Below, piece by piece: positions 53,263 through 63,193 of a DNA stretch of 64,000 nucleotides. A program made the position numbers and the translations under genes. The DNA lies in the NCBI GenBank assembly GCA_038321775.1, contig JBBQFI010000008.1:1-64000 (forward strand). Reading direction: 5' to 3'. The notes beneath the pieces are model-generated. The model saw nothing but the letters and a program-made list of their open reading frames with translations. It did no database searches and was not told the DNA's origin. The DNA is from JBBQFI01 sp038321775 (GTDB lineage: Bacteria; Verrucomicrobiota; Verrucomicrobiia; Chthoniobacterales; UBA10450). Position 1 is the first letter of the stretch, and each line of letters starts with the position of its first letter.

Positions 53263-54240
53263 ATGGAACATCCGCCCGCGATTCAAACGATGCACGTCCC
53301 ACATGTGCCGGTGCGTTTTTTCGCCGGAATCGCAGCGGTCATCGTCCTCCTGATTCTTGTTTGGACTTCGTACTACACGGTGCAGGCCGAATCCGAAGCG
53401 GTCGTCTTGCGCTTCGGGAAATTTTTGAAAACGGTCGAGCCAGGATTGCATTTCAAGTTTCCGCTTGGGATTGACGTTGTTTCGGTGCTGCCAACGCGGC
53501 GGCAATTAAAACTCGAGTTCGGATTCTTTACGCCCGGCTACACGAACGTCGATCAGCCAGGGCCCGATCAGCAGGAAGAGAAATCGATGGTGACGGGCGA
53601 CTTGAACGCTGCTCTCGTGGAATGGGTCGTGCAGTACCGCATCGACGATCCGAAGCAGTATCTCTTCGATGTTCGCAATCCGGCGCAGACTTTGCGCGAT
53701 TTGTCGGAAGCGGCGATGCGCGAAGTGATCGGCGATCGAACGGTCGATGAAGTCATCACGATCGGACGCCAAGACATCGAGATTGCTGCGCTCGCACGAA
53801 TGCAGGAACTGGCGAAGCGCTATCAGCTCGGCGTTCGCGTCGATCAGGTGCAACTCAAAAACGTGAATCCTCCCGCGGAAGTCCAGGCGTCATTCAACGA
53901 AGTAAACAAAGCCCAACAGGATCGCGAGAATGCGATCAACATCGCGAATGGCGATTACAATGAAGCAGTGCCGCGCGCGCGTGGTCAGGCCGATCAGGCG
54001 ATTCGCGGCGCCGAAGGTTATCGATTCAAGCGCGTGAATGAAGCGCAGGGCGACGTCGCCTCGTTCAACGCCATCCTCGAGCAATACATCAAGGCGCCGG
54101 AAATTACGCGCACGCGTCTCTACCTCGAAACAATGGGCAATGTGCTTCCCGGAGCTGGGCAGAAAATCATCATCGATGATTCGATGCGGAATCTGCTGCC
54201 GATTCTTCCGCTGACCGGAAATCCTCTCGAAAAGAAATGA
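53263..54240 (+). CDS. hflK: FtsH protease modulator HflK
   Basis: 325 residues from the ATG at 53263; the frame can also start at a TTG at 53242. One N-terminal helix (about 23-42), then an SPFH/band-7 domain (about 45-270; VQAESEAVVLRFGKFLKTVE, PGLHFKFPLGIDVV, VNKAQQDRENAI). HflK and HflC make a membrane cage around the FtsH protease. It is directly followed by hflC with a 4-base overlap. Confidence 0.93.
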   Translation: MEHPPAIQTMHVPHVPVRFFAGIAAVIVLLILVWTSYYTVQAESEAVVLRFGKFLKTVEPGLHFKFPLGIDVVSVLPTRRQLKLEFGFFTPGYTNVDQPGPDQQEEKSMVTGDLNAALVEWVVQYRIDDPKQYLFDVRNPAQTLRDLSEAAMREVIGDRTVDEVITIGRQDIEIAALARMQELAKRYQLGVRVDQVQLKNVNPPAEVQASFNEVNKAQQDRENAINIANGDYNEAVPRARGQADQAIRGAEGYRFKRVNEAQGDVASFNAILEQYIKAPEITRTRLYLETMGNVLPGAGQKIIIDDSMRNLLPILPLTGNPLEKK

Positions 54241-55250
54241 ACAAGCGCGGCTGTACCACGGTGTTTTTAATTGTGCTCGCGCTCGCGGCCTTGCGCGTTG
54301 TGCTCGGCTGTTTTTTTGCGGTCTATCAAACCGAACAGGTGATTATCACGCAGTTCGGCAAACCGGTCGGCGAACCGATCACCGATCCCGGTTTGCACTT
54401 CAAGCTGCCAGTCATTCAACTCGTTAACCGAATCGATAAACGTTTTCTCGAATGGGACGGCACGCCAGTGGCGATTCCGACGCGCGACAAAACGTATATT
54501 CACGTCCAGACATTTGCCCGCTGGCGAATCGACGACGCCAAAACTTATTTCGTGCGATTGCACGATGAACGAAGCGCGCAATCGCGTTTGGAAGATATTC
54601 TTGGAAGCGAAACCAGAAACGCCGTCGCGAAACACGACCTCATCGAAATTGTGCGGACAGATAAGGATCGCAAACCGCTTCGGGATGAGAATCTGAAAAA
54701 TGTTCCGGTCGGTCTCGGAACAATCGGCGTGCTTCCTCCTATCCAATACGGACGCGCGAAAATTGAGGATGAAATCAAGGCGAAGGCGGCGGGGAAATTA
54801 GCCGAGTTCGGAGTGGAGTTGCTCGATGTCCGACTCAAACGCGTGAATTACAATCCCGACGTTCTCGACCGCATTTATCAGCGCATGATCAGCGAACGCC
54901 AGCAGATCGCGCAACGGTTTCGTTCGGAAGGTGAAGGCGAAGCAGCGCGTATCGCCGGACAAAAGGAACGTGACCTAAACGAAATTCAATCGACCGCTTA
55001 TCGACAAGTGCAGCAAATCCGCGGCGAAGCCGACGCCAAAGCAACCGAGATTTATGCGCAGGCTTACACGCAAAATCCGCAAGCCGCTGATTTCTACAGC
55101 TTCATCAAAAGCATGGAAACGTACCGTCGCATTTTGACCAAGGATTCAACGCTCGTGCTCTCGACGGACAGCGAGCTTTTTCATTTGCTCAAACGCTCGA
55201 GTGGCAAGTTCAGCCCGTCACCGACACCGACTCCGGCGAACTCTCACTGA
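54237..55250 (+). CDS. hflC: FtsH protease modulator HflC
   Basis: 337 residues. Membrane helix (about 8-28), then the SPFH domain (FAVYQTEQVIITQFGKPVGE, DPGLHFKLPVIQLVNRIDKR, MISERQQIAQRFRSEGEGEA). The C-terminal helix with FYSFIKSMETYRRIL is typical of HflC. Partner of HflK; the 4-base overlap gives equal output. C-terminal PSPTPTPA tail is short and disordered. Confidence 0.94.
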   Translation: MNKRGCTTVFLIVLALAALRVVLGCFFAVYQTEQVIITQFGKPVGEPITDPGLHFKLPVIQLVNRIDKRFLEWDGTPVAIPTRDKTYIHVQTFARWRIDDAKTYFVRLHDERSAQSRLEDILGSETRNAVAKHDLIEIVRTDKDRKPLRDENLKNVPVGLGTIGVLPPIQYGRAKIEDEIKAKAAGKLAEFGVELLDVRLKRVNYNPDVLDRIYQRMISERQQIAQRFRSEGEGEAARIAGQKERDLNEIQSTAYRQVQQIRGEADAKATEIYAQAYTQNPQAADFYSFIKSMETYRRILTKDSTLVLSTDSELFHLLKRSSGKFSPSPTPTPANSH

Positions 55251-55297
55251 AACGATTTCTGGCTAACCGGCAATAATCGGATCGCCCTTTCATCCGA

Positions 55298-56692
55298 TCA
55301 GTGTTTTGCCGGCGCGTGATAAGGCTGGTGATGTTGATATAACTCCAGCCGTTCCTTCATCTGCTTGTAGTCGACGCCTGATTCACCATTTATCCGCATC
55401 GCCTCGAGCTGGATTTTTTCGGCTCGATCAAAATCGCCTGATTCCGCATAAGCGGCGGCAAGCGTGTCGATATATTGGTCGTTCTTCCATTGGGTCATTT
55501 CGCAGGATTGAGTCGCCTGTTGCACCGCCCGCTTCCCGTTGCGAAGCGCTGGTTTTGACGAAGTTGCCCGCATCCAAGCCAGGCTGTTCAGAAGTTCAGG
55601 ACGCTTACTCACGTCCAGTTTGTCTATATGGCGAAAGGCCTCGTCGTAATCCGCGCTCGCTCGGGCAAATTCCCCACGCCGAAAAAAACCAGCAGCGCGA
55701 TCTATATAACCCTCTGCAAACTCGCTGTTCAGCTTGATCGCTTCGCTGTAATCAGCAATCGCTTTGTCCGTCTGACCCAGATCGCGGTAGTTGATGCCGC
55801 GATTGAAATAGGCCCGGTAAAATTTTGGATCAAGGCGGATCGCTTCGTTGTAATCCTGCGTCGCCCTCTCAAGCTGCGCACTGCGTCCATACGCGTTTCC
55901 GCGATCGCACAGGATTGTGCGATGGTCATCCCGAGTTGGATGATGCTTGAGCGCATCCGTGTAGAGTGCGATCGCGTCGTCAAAACGTTTTTCACGCTCA
56001 GCGACTAATCCACGTTCCAATAAAACGTGGGCAATTAGTTTTTCAGTGTATTCACGTTGCTCAAAGGTGTCGGTAGGATCGATTTCCTCCGCTGATTGAA
56101 GACTGGCGAGCGCATTCGCCCAATCTTTTCTTCTTTCGTAAATCAGACCGCGTTGAACTAACGCTTCCGGGTTGTCCGGCGCAGATCGCACAGCCTCGTT
56201 AATGTCCGCCAAGGCAGCCTCCAAATTTCCACGATCGAGGAAAATCTTGCTGCGCTTGAAAAATACGCCGGCATAGTTTGGATTTAACGCGACCGCTCGC
56301 GAGTAGTCTGCGATTGCTCGATCAGTGTCTCCTTTCAAAAGGTACACACCACCGCGATTTGCAAAATTTTCCGGCGTATTCGGAAGTCGTTTGATCGCTT
56401 CGGTAAGATCGCGAATAGCAGCATCAAAATTTCTTGTGATAGCGTAAACACCGCTCCGACCGGAATAGACGTGTCCGCGATGGGTTTCACTCATCCAATG
56501 TGTGAGCGATGCATTGTAGTTCTTCAAAGCGATGTCGTAATCGCCGTCCTCGAATGCCGAATACCCATCGACTGCCAGTCGCATTCCACGTTGGTCTTCG
56601 GCGATCCGATAAATGATCAGAGCACACGCCAAGCTCGCGAATAAAATTGCAGCAGCGACTGTGAACAGGATTATTCGGGGGCGACCAACCAC
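55298..56692 (-). CDS. TPR-repeat membrane-anchored protein
   Basis: 464 residues if the GTG at 56692 is used (11 bases after the fahA stop); longer in-frame starts at 56755 or 56782 overlap fahA. One N-terminal helix (about 6-26; IILFTVAAAILFASLACALI) is followed by about ten TPR units, several of the type IADYSRAVALNPNYAGVFFKR and ADYSEAIKLNSEFAEGYIDR. The TPR face binds proteins. The last gene of the gdhA/unknown/fahA/TPR run. Function unknown. Confidence 0.75.
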   Translation of the reverse strand: MVGRPRIILFTVAAAILFASLACALIIYRIAEDQRGMRLAVDGYSAFEDGDYDIALKNYNASLTHWMSETHRGHVYSGRSGVYAITRNFDAAIRDLTEAIKRLPNTPENFANRGGVYLLKGDTDRAIADYSRAVALNPNYAGVFFKRSKIFLDRGNLEAALADINEAVRSAPDNPEALVQRGLIYERRKDWANALASLQSAEEIDPTDTFEQREYTEKLIAHVLLERGLVAEREKRFDDAIALYTDALKHHPTRDDHRTILCDRGNAYGRSAQLERATQDYNEAIRLDPKFYRAYFNRGINYRDLGQTDKAIADYSEAIKLNSEFAEGYIDRAAGFFRRGEFARASADYDEAFRHIDKLDVSKRPELLNSLAWMRATSSKPALRNGKRAVQQATQSCEMTQWKNDQYIDTLAAAYAESGDFDRAEKIQLEAMRINGESGVDYKQMKERLELYQHHQPYHAPAKH

Positions 56693-56702
56693 AACTAATT
56701 GC

Positions 56703-57965
56703 TCAGGCTGGTAGAATTTTTCCCGTTGCCTCGCCGAAACCGATGCGATAGCCATTACCGTCGCACCAGCCCGTAACGGCAAGCGTGTCGCCGTCTTCGA
56801 GCCATTTACGAGTTTCGCCGCTCGGAAGCTGGAGTGGATTCGCGCCGCGCCATGTCAGTTCCAGCATACAACCGCGCGAATCTTCCGTCGGTCCGCTGAT
56901 TGTTCCGCTCGCGAGCAAATCGCCCGGCTGAAGATTGCAACCGTTGACGGTGTGATGCGCGAGTTGTTGCGAGATGCTCCAGTAGAGATTCTGAAAATTT
57001 GTTCGCGTAATGACATGCGGCTCTTTCATCTTTGCGGTCCGCAAGCTTGCCGAGAGTCGAATATCATAGGTGAAATCATTCGTTAGGCGCAAGTATGCTA
57101 AAGGCTCGGGATCCTGTGCCGGTAACGATTTGCGAAACGGTTCGAGAGCTTCAAGTGTCACGATCCACGGCGAAATGGTGGTGCAGAAGTTTTTCGCCAG
57201 AAATGGACCGAGGGGCTGATATTCCCAGGTCTGAAGGTCGCGGGCACTCCAGTCGTTCATCAAAACGACGCCGAAAATGTGGTCGGCCGCCTGATCGATC
57301 GGCACGGGTTTGCCTAACGGGTTACCGGGTCCGATAAAAAACGCCGTCTCGAGTTCGAAGTCGAAACTTTTACTCGGGCCGTAAGTCGGCGCTGGCGCAT
57401 CAGGCGTTTTCGTTTGTCCGTGAGGACGGCGAACATCGGCTCCGCTGGCGATAATAGAGCTGGCGCGTCCGTGATATCCCACCGGCAGCCATTTCCAATT
57501 CGGCATGAGCGCGTTGTCCGGTCCACGCAACATCGTGCCGACATTGTGTGCGTGATGATACGACGAATAGAAATCGGTGTAATCGCCGATGCGCGCGGGC
57601 AATTGCATCACGACATCCTTTTGTTTGCGAAAGATGCGCGCTCGAAGATCGGCGTCGTCACGCAATGTCGGATTGTCGGCAGAAAGTAATTTCTGAATGA
57701 CCTCGCGCGCCTTGCGCCAGGCGGGCCGACCGAGCGCGAGAAATTCGTTGAGCGAATGCTCGACAAAGACGCGCCCAAGCTCGCTCTCGAACTCCGGCAA
57801 TTTGAAAAAACCGAGTCCCTCGAGAACGGAGAGATCGAGAACGTATTCTCCAATCGCCACGCCCACACGCGGGACGCCGTTCGCCGGTCGAAAAACACCG
57901 AAGGGCAAATTTTGAATCGGGAAATGCGAATCGGGTGCGACTTCGATGAAAGATTTCAGAGCCAT
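56703..57965 (-). CDS. fahA: Fumarylacetoacetase
   Basis: 420 residues from ATG 57965. Cleaves fumarylacetoacetate to fumarate and acetoacetate, the last step of tyrosine breakdown through homogentisate. N-terminal domain (about 1-115), then the catalytic FAH domain with the metal-binding core: KDVVMQLPARIGDYTDFYSS and AFFIGPGNPLGKP, DWSARDLQTWEYQPLGPF, and GDLLASGTISGP. Its upstream neighbour is an unknown protein 63 bases away. No hmgA or maiA was seen in the window. Confidence 0.94.
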   Translation of the reverse strand: MALKSFIEVAPDSHFPIQNLPFGVFRPANGVPRVGVAIGEYVLDLSVLEGLGFFKLPEFESELGRVFVEHSLNEFLALGRPAWRKAREVIQKLLSADNPTLRDDADLRARIFRKQKDVVMQLPARIGDYTDFYSSYHHAHNVGTMLRGPDNALMPNWKWLPVGYHGRASSIIASGADVRRPHGQTKTPDAPAPTYGPSKSFDFELETAFFIGPGNPLGKPVPIDQAADHIFGVVLMNDWSARDLQTWEYQPLGPFLAKNFCTTISPWIVTLEALEPFRKSLPAQDPEPLAYLRLTNDFTYDIRLSASLRTAKMKEPHVITRTNFQNLYWSISQQLAHHTVNGCNLQPGDLLASGTISGPTEDSRGCMLELTWRGANPLQLPSGETRKWLEDGDTLAVTGWCDGNGYRIGFGEATGKILPA

Positions 57966-58028
57966 GATTGAGAAAGCAAACTGTAAGGAGTTTCTGCGAA
58001 ACGCCAAGCAGGCACGGCGGCGCTAAAC

Positions 58029-58934
58029 CTAAAGAAGATTCAAAGCGCGCAAATCTTTGCGCGGCTCGTCGAAACTGCAACTGCCGAACGATGCGACGAA
58101 TTTTCGACGCGCTACGATCTGCGCCGTACTAATTTTCCATTCGCGCCAGGCGAAAGAAACTTCATCGAAAGAAAATGAAGTCGCGTCTTCATCTTCGAGC
58201 ATCTCGGCGGCTTGCGCTTCGTTCCAATCGTGTTCGGCGGCGAGAACCGCAGCACCGAGCACGTTAAGAAATCCGTGCATCTTCGTTTCCACTTCCGAGC
58301 GAAACATTCGCACCGGGTGATGCAAGCCGGCGGTAAATTTTATAGGCACGCGATTCTTTGCGGCAGCGACAAGCACCGTTGCAATCTGTGCTGACGTTGG
58401 AAATGCATCAGCAGTCACGCCGCCGGTGCGCAATTTAAAACCTAAAGTTTTGTCGGAATCATTTTCCGCGAGCAGAGCGATGGTGCGTTCGGCCGCGGCG
58501 GCGGGCGTTTCCCAAAATACGGGCAAGCCCTCGAGAATCGAGCGCGCGTCGAGAAGAAGTGCCGCATCAAAATCCGCCGGAAGCGGCATTTCGAGCTGCG
58601 TAAAGGCAAGCACCGCACCGCGCGATTTCACCATTTCGCGCATCGCTCGCATGTAATCGGTGAGCGTTTCGCGAAATGCGGCCGAGCTTTCCGGTTTTGC
58701 GCCGAGAGCGGAAATGCGAAGCGGATGTTTGGGATCGAATTGCGAAAGATGATTTTTGGCTTCTTCAAATTTCGCGATCGGCAGAACAAACGATCCCAGC
58801 ATCCAGGCGTCTTCGTCCCGCGTGAAGCTCGCCTGATTTTTCAGTGCCGGTTCCAAGGCCAGAGCGCACGGCGGAAAGAGCCCGGCGTAATCGATCGATC
58901 GCGCGACGAGTGCGTGAAGTGATGCGGCCGGCAT
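58029..58934 (-). CDS. Unknown conserved protein beside fahA and gdhA
   Basis: 301 residues, cytosolic. No family recognised. Features: an N-terminal HALVARSIDYAGLFPPCALA, a regular alternation of beta and alpha segments through the middle (ALLLDARSILEGL, LGFKLRTGGVTADAFPTSAQ), a KFTAGLHHPVR motif near residue 200 like a TIM-barrel strand with substrate-binding His residues, and an acidic C-terminal helix (EMLEDEDATSFSFDE). Gaps are 63 bases to fahA and 41 from gdhA on the same strand. An aldolase-like or metal-dependent role in amino-acid breakdown is conceivable but only inferred. Confidence 0.65.
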   Translation of the reverse strand: MPAASLHALVARSIDYAGLFPPCALALEPALKNQASFTRDEDAWMLGSFVLPIAKFEEAKNHLSQFDPKHPLRISALGAKPESSAAFRETLTDYMRAMREMVKSRGAVLAFTQLEMPLPADFDAALLLDARSILEGLPVFWETPAAAAERTIALLAENDSDKTLGFKLRTGGVTADAFPTSAQIATVLVAAAKNRVPIKFTAGLHHPVRMFRSEVETKMHGFLNVLGAAVLAAEHDWNEAQAAEMLEDEDATSFSFDEVSFAWREWKISTAQIVARRKFVASFGSCSFDEPRKDLRALNLL

Positions 58935-58975
58935 GAAGTTTTTCGTCGGCGCGACGAATCATCGCGCCTAACGAC

Positions 58976-60238
58976 TTATGGGAACAAACCGCGGGAATGT
59001 TTAGCTTTCACGACGCGCTCAACACCGATCGCCATCGCGGCCGTGCGATGCGAAACCTTGTGCGCCTTAGCGCGACGAATGACCTGGGTGAAGGAATGCT
59101 CGAGGATGCGGAAAAGTTTGTCGGTTACTTCTGTCTCCGTCCACATGAAGGCCTGCAAGCCCTGGACCCATTCAAAGTAGGAAACGATCACGCCACCGGC
59201 GTTACACAAGATGTCGGGAATGAGGAAAATTTCGTCCCAGCGTTCGTTTAGAATAAGATCAGCTTCGGGGGTGGTCGGACCGTTCGCGCCTTCGGCGAGA
59301 ATGCGGCATCGCAATTTCGCCGCATTTTTTTCATTGATCACACGATCAACGGCGCACGGTGCGAGCACATCGCACGGCATGGTCAGCATTTCCTCCGGAT
59401 CGATATGATCGTCTTGAGCGAATGCACGCAGGTTTCCCTTTTTCATGACGTGCTGCTCCGCCGCCGCGACATCGATGCCTTTAGGATTGTAGAGCGCGAC
59501 TGTGGCATCGCTGATGCCGACAATTTTTATGCCGGTCTTCAGCGCAAGCGATAACGCTGCGACAGAGCCGACGTTGCCAAATCCCTGCACAATCGCGGTG
59601 CACTTCTCGGGATCCATTTTCAACATGTCCATCGCGCGTTCGACGAGATACACAACGCCGCGTCCGGTCGCTTCGCGGCGTCCTTCGGTCCCGCCGATCG
59701 AAACTGGCTTGCCGGTGACGATTTCGTTTACGCAATAACCTTGATAAACCGAGTACGTGTCCATGAACCACGCCATCACTTGCTCGTTTGTGCCCATGTC
59801 CGGACCCATGATGTCGGTATGCGGACCGACAAACGGAATCATTTCCTGCATGTAACGGCGCGACACCGATTCGAGCTCGTTGCGTGAAAGTTTCGTCGGA
59901 TCGCAAGCGATGCCACCTTTGGCGCCGCCGTAGGGCAAATTGGCGAGCGCGCATTTCCAGCTCATCCACATCGCGAGCGCAGCGGTTTCGCCCATGGAAA
60001 GCGAAGGCGCGAAACGCGTGCCGCCCTTCGTCGGTCCGAGCGTGAGATGGTGTTGCACACGGTAACCCTGAAACGTTTGGGTGGTGCCGTCGTCCATGTG
60101 AACGGGAAGCGTGACGGCAATGGCACGCTTCGGATACATGAGGCGCTCGCGATCGTTCGGATCAATGTTCAAATAATCGGCGATGACCGCGAATTGATCG
60201 CAAGCCATTTGAAAAACCTCGTCGTGATAAATATTCAT
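58976..60238 (-). CDS. gdhA: Glu/Leu/Phe/Val dehydrogenase, likely glutamate dehydrogenase
   Basis: 420 residues, the standard length. Active site GGAKGGIACDPTKLS (catalytic Lys), substrate region PFVGPHTDIMGPDMGTNEQV, and dinucleotide fold VQGFGNVGSVAALSLA (about 230). It interconverts glutamate and 2-oxoglutarate with ammonia; GFGNVG after a strand of this kind fits either NAD or NADP, and this is not settled here. First gene of the minus-strand run; a short hairpin (CGGGAT with ATCCCG, 60249-60268) lies in its leader. Confidence 0.94.
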   Translation of the reverse strand: MNIYHDEVFQMACDQFAVIADYLNIDPNDRERLMYPKRAIAVTLPVHMDDGTTQTFQGYRVQHHLTLGPTKGGTRFAPSLSMGETAALAMWMSWKCALANLPYGGAKGGIACDPTKLSRNELESVSRRYMQEMIPFVGPHTDIMGPDMGTNEQVMAWFMDTYSVYQGYCVNEIVTGKPVSIGGTEGRREATGRGVVYLVERAMDMLKMDPEKCTAIVQGFGNVGSVAALSLALKTGIKIVGISDATVALYNPKGIDVAAAEQHVMKKGNLRAFAQDDHIDPEEMLTMPCDVLAPCAVDRVINEKNAAKLRCRILAEGANGPTTPEADLILNERWDEIFLIPDILCNAGGVIVSYFEWVQGLQAFMWTETEVTDKLFRILEHSFTQVIRRAKAHKVSHRTAAMAIGVERVVKAKHSRGLFP

Positions 60239-60248
60239 AAGCGCGCGC

Positions 60249-60268
60249 CGGGATTTTAGAACATCCCG
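60249..60268. promoter_or_regulatory. Short inverted repeat in the gdhA leader
   Basis: CGGGAT and ATCCCG pair over 8 bases, 11 bases upstream of the gdhA start. It lies within the 188-base divergent gap with the cystathionine-gamma-synthase-type gene. Regulatory role unproven. No riboswitch was recognised in this gap. Confidence 0.25.
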
Positions 60269-60426
60269 ACGGGTAATGCAGATGGTATTTGGACGCGGTT
60301 CGGGCGAGCCGTCAAATCGAAAGCGAAGACAGGACGTCCGATCGCAGTGGTTTCGTTCGGCAACGCAGGAAAAAATTGCTCATATCAGTGCGTGGAGGCT
60401 AACGTGCCGGTGCCAATTAAACATCC

Positions 60427-61542
60427 ATGAACATTGAAACTTTAGCGGTGCACGCGGGTCATGAGATTGATCCCGCAACGGGCGCGATCGCGATGCCGAT
60501 TCACCTTTCGACAACCTTCGAGCGCGAGATCGACGGCAGCTATCCGCGCGGTCACATGTACACGCGCAACAGCAATCCGAACCGCGACGCCCTCGAGCGC
60601 GGAATCGCGACCATCGAAGGCGGCGCCGTGGCGGCGGCATTCGCCAGCGGATCCGCCGCGACGACGGCGGTGTTCCAATCGCTCGCGCCGGGCGATCACG
60701 TTCTCGCTCATACGGACGCGTATTACGGAACGACACGATTACTGCGCGAACTTTTTCTGCGCTGGGGTTTGGAAGCGACCTTCGTCGATATGAGCGATCT
60801 CGCAGCGGTAAAAAATGCGCTGCGTCCAAAAACGAAACTGGCCTGGATTGAGAACCCATCCAATCCGCTTTTGAAAATCGTCGATATCGCGGCGGTGACG
60901 AAAATAGCGCGCGAGGTTGGCGCGCTGAGCGTGTGCGACAACACCTGGGCGCCGATTATTCAGAAGCCATTCGCACTTGGCGCCGACCTCGTAATGCATT
61001 CGACGACAAAATATTTCGGCGGCCACTGCGATGTCCTTGGCGGCGTTATCGTCGCAAAAACCGAGGACGAGTTCTTTCAGCGCGTTCGTGTTGCGCAAGT
61101 TTCCGGCGGCGCGGTCCCCTCGCCTTTTGATTGCTGGCTCGTCCTGCGCGGCATACGAACTCTCCCCTGGCGTATGCGCGCGCATTCGGAAAACGCGATG
61201 AAAGTCGCTGCGTTTCTGCACGATCATCCCCGGGTGCGAACAACTTATTATCCCGGCCTAACGAGTCATCCCGGACACGAGATAGCAGCCCGGCAGATGA
61301 GCGCTTTCGGCGGAATGCTTTCGCTCGAGATTCGCGGAGGCCGTGAAGCTGCTTTCGCTTTTGTCGCGGGTCTGACGCTTTTCACGCGCGCGACCAGCCT
61401 CGGAGGCGTGCAGAGCTTGATCGAACATCGCGCTTCGATCGAAGGACCGGGCACAACTTCGCCGGAAGGTTTGCTGCGCGTATCGATCGGGCTCGAACAT
61501 CCCGATGATCTGGTTGACGATCTTGCGCAAGTTTTGCGCTGA
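60427..61542 (+). CDS. Trans-sulfuration PLP enzyme, cystathionine gamma-synthase type
   Basis: 371 residues. The start TLAVHAGHEIDPATGAIAMP and the PLP site HSTTKYFGGHCDVLGG with Lys about 194 belong to the cystathionine gamma-synthase/lyase family. The C-terminal FTRATSLGGVQSLIEHRAS is the substrate loop. It probably makes cystathionine from acylhomoserine and cysteine, but lyase or gamma-elimination activity is possible. Transcribed away from gdhA. A copy of the iterated word falls at 61256. Confidence 0.9.
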   Translation: MNIETLAVHAGHEIDPATGAIAMPIHLSTTFEREIDGSYPRGHMYTRNSNPNRDALERGIATIEGGAVAAAFASGSAATTAVFQSLAPGDHVLAHTDAYYGTTRLLRELFLRWGLEATFVDMSDLAAVKNALRPKTKLAWIENPSNPLLKIVDIAAVTKIAREVGALSVCDNTWAPIIQKPFALGADLVMHSTTKYFGGHCDVLGGVIVAKTEDEFFQRVRVAQVSGGAVPSPFDCWLVLRGIRTLPWRMRAHSENAMKVAAFLHDHPRVRTTYYPGLTSHPGHEIAARQMSAFGGMLSLEIRGGREAAFAFVAGLTLFTRATSLGGVQSLIEHRASIEGPGTTSPEGLLRVSIGLEHPDDLVDDLAQVLR

Positions 61543-61548
61543 GCAGCG

Positions 61549-63141
61549 CTAGATTTTTTTCAAAAAGCGACGCTGCACCAGAACGACGACGTCGTGCACT
61601 TCAGCGATCCGCAGGAGATAGGCGGTCCCGAAGAATGCGGCTCCTCCAATCGCGACTGTCACCGTGACTTCGATCGCCTTCTGCCAGATGCGAAGACTCT
61701 GCAGCGATTGAAAGAAAACAAACTGCGCAGCGAAACAAATGCCGGCAAGCACCGCACCCGCGAGGATCACTTTGAACAACGTCGCGAACAGTGTCGTCGT
61801 TTCCAGGTTTGTCGTGTGACGTCGCATCATCAGATAAAGAAGAATGAAATTCGTGATCGCGACCACACTCGTGGAAAGTGCCAACCCTTGATGACCCCAT
61901 CCCAGCCGAAAACGAAAAAACCAGTTCAGCCCGAAGTTTACTGCAATCGAAAATAGGCTAACGAGCATCGGCAGGTTTCGTTTGTTGATCGCATAAAAAG
62001 CGGGCGCAAGAACCTTCACACCCGAGTAACCGACGAGACCGATGGCATAAAAGCGAAGCGCAGCCGCGGTCTGTCGCGTGGCCTCCGCGGTAAAACGTCC
62101 GTGTTGATAAATCAGACTGATGATTGGCTCCGCCAGAATAATGAGACCGATTGCGGACGGAATCGTAAGCAACAAAACCAGCCGCAGCGAATGGGCGATG
62201 GCACCGCGAAATTCGGCGTTGTTGCCGAGCGCGGCGCTGCGCGAAACCAACGGCAGCGTCACGGTCGCGATAGCGACGCCGAAAAGACCCAGGGGCAATT
62301 GCATAAGACGAAAGGCGATGTTGAGCCATGTCATTGGTCCATCGCCTAACGAGGAAGCGAATCCGCTGTTCACAGCCACGTTTACCTGCACCGCACTGGC
62401 CGCGATAACAGCCGGACCCATCAAGACCAGAATGTTGCGCACACCGGGATCGCGCCAGTTGAAGTCCGGGCGAAATTTAAAACCAACACGAGCGAGCGAA
62501 GGAAATTGCACGAGCAATTGCCATAAGCCGCCGACGAGCGTGCCCAGCGCGAGCCCCATCAAAGCGCGACTGCCGAAATGTGGATCGAGCAGGTAACCAA
62601 AGCCCGCGCCGGCGATGATGGATCCAAGATTGAAAAAACTCGAAGCCAGCGCCGGCATGCCGAAGACATTCTTTGCGTTCAGCATTCCCATCGCGAGCGC
62701 GGCGAGGGAGACGAGCAGGATGAAAGGGAACATGATCCGCGTAAGCAGAATGGTCAGATCCGCTTTGTCGGGCGCGAAGCCCGGCGCGAGAACATGAATG
62801 ACCGCCGGTGCGAAAATAACTCCGAGCAACGTGACCGCACTCATAAAAACCAGCGTGAGAGTGGCGACCTTACTCGCGAGTCGCCACGCAGATTGGTCGC
62901 CCTCTTTGGCGATGCGTTGCGAGAATGTCGTGACGAACGCCGTGGAAAGCGCGCCTTCCGCAAAAAGATCGCGCAACATGTTCGGCGCGCGAAACGCCGT
63001 CAGAAACGCATCCATGTTTTTGCTCGCGCCAAAAAGCGAAGCGAAGACGACTTCGCGCAGCAGGCCGAGAATGCGGCTGCATAAAATCGCGATGCCAACC
63101 ACGCCGGTAGCGCGGGTGCTTACTCGCCGGTTCTCAGACAT
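61549..63141 (-). CDS. murJ: Lipid II flippase MurJ
   Basis: 530 residues from the ATG at 63141 (a TTG three codons upstream is less likely). About 14 membrane helices of the MVF/MOP flippase type. Conserved segments are ILGLLREVVFASLFGASKNM, DAFLTAFRAPNMLRDLFAEG and ALSTAFVTTFSQR in the first three helices, with the central Arg and Asp residues of the lipid II groove. It flips lipid II for peptidoglycan synthesis. Ends convergent with the cystathionine synthase-type gene, 6 bases apart. Confidence 0.96.
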   Translation of the reverse strand: MSENRRVSTRATGVVGIAILCSRILGLLREVVFASLFGASKNMDAFLTAFRAPNMLRDLFAEGALSTAFVTTFSQRIAKEGDQSAWRLASKVATLTLVFMSAVTLLGVIFAPAVIHVLAPGFAPDKADLTILLTRIMFPFILLVSLAALAMGMLNAKNVFGMPALASSFFNLGSIIAGAGFGYLLDPHFGSRALMGLALGTLVGGLWQLLVQFPSLARVGFKFRPDFNWRDPGVRNILVLMGPAVIAASAVQVNVAVNSGFASSLGDGPMTWLNIAFRLMQLPLGLFGVAIATVTLPLVSRSAALGNNAEFRGAIAHSLRLVLLLTIPSAIGLIILAEPIISLIYQHGRFTAEATRQTAAALRFYAIGLVGYSGVKVLAPAFYAINKRNLPMLVSLFSIAVNFGLNWFFRFRLGWGHQGLALSTSVVAITNFILLYLMMRRHTTNLETTTLFATLFKVILAGAVLAGICFAAQFVFFQSLQSLRIWQKAIEVTVTVAIGGAAFFGTAYLLRIAEVHDVVVLVQRRFLKKI

Positions 63142-63193
63142 GCGCGACAATGGAACAGCGCGCCGCGAAAGAGCAAATCGCGCCTGCGCTACC

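Noticed and set aside
60280..60426. SAM or SAH riboswitch before the cystathionine gamma-synthase-type gene
   Set aside because: No match to known riboswitch cores; sequence is ordinary and lacks a stable folded core.
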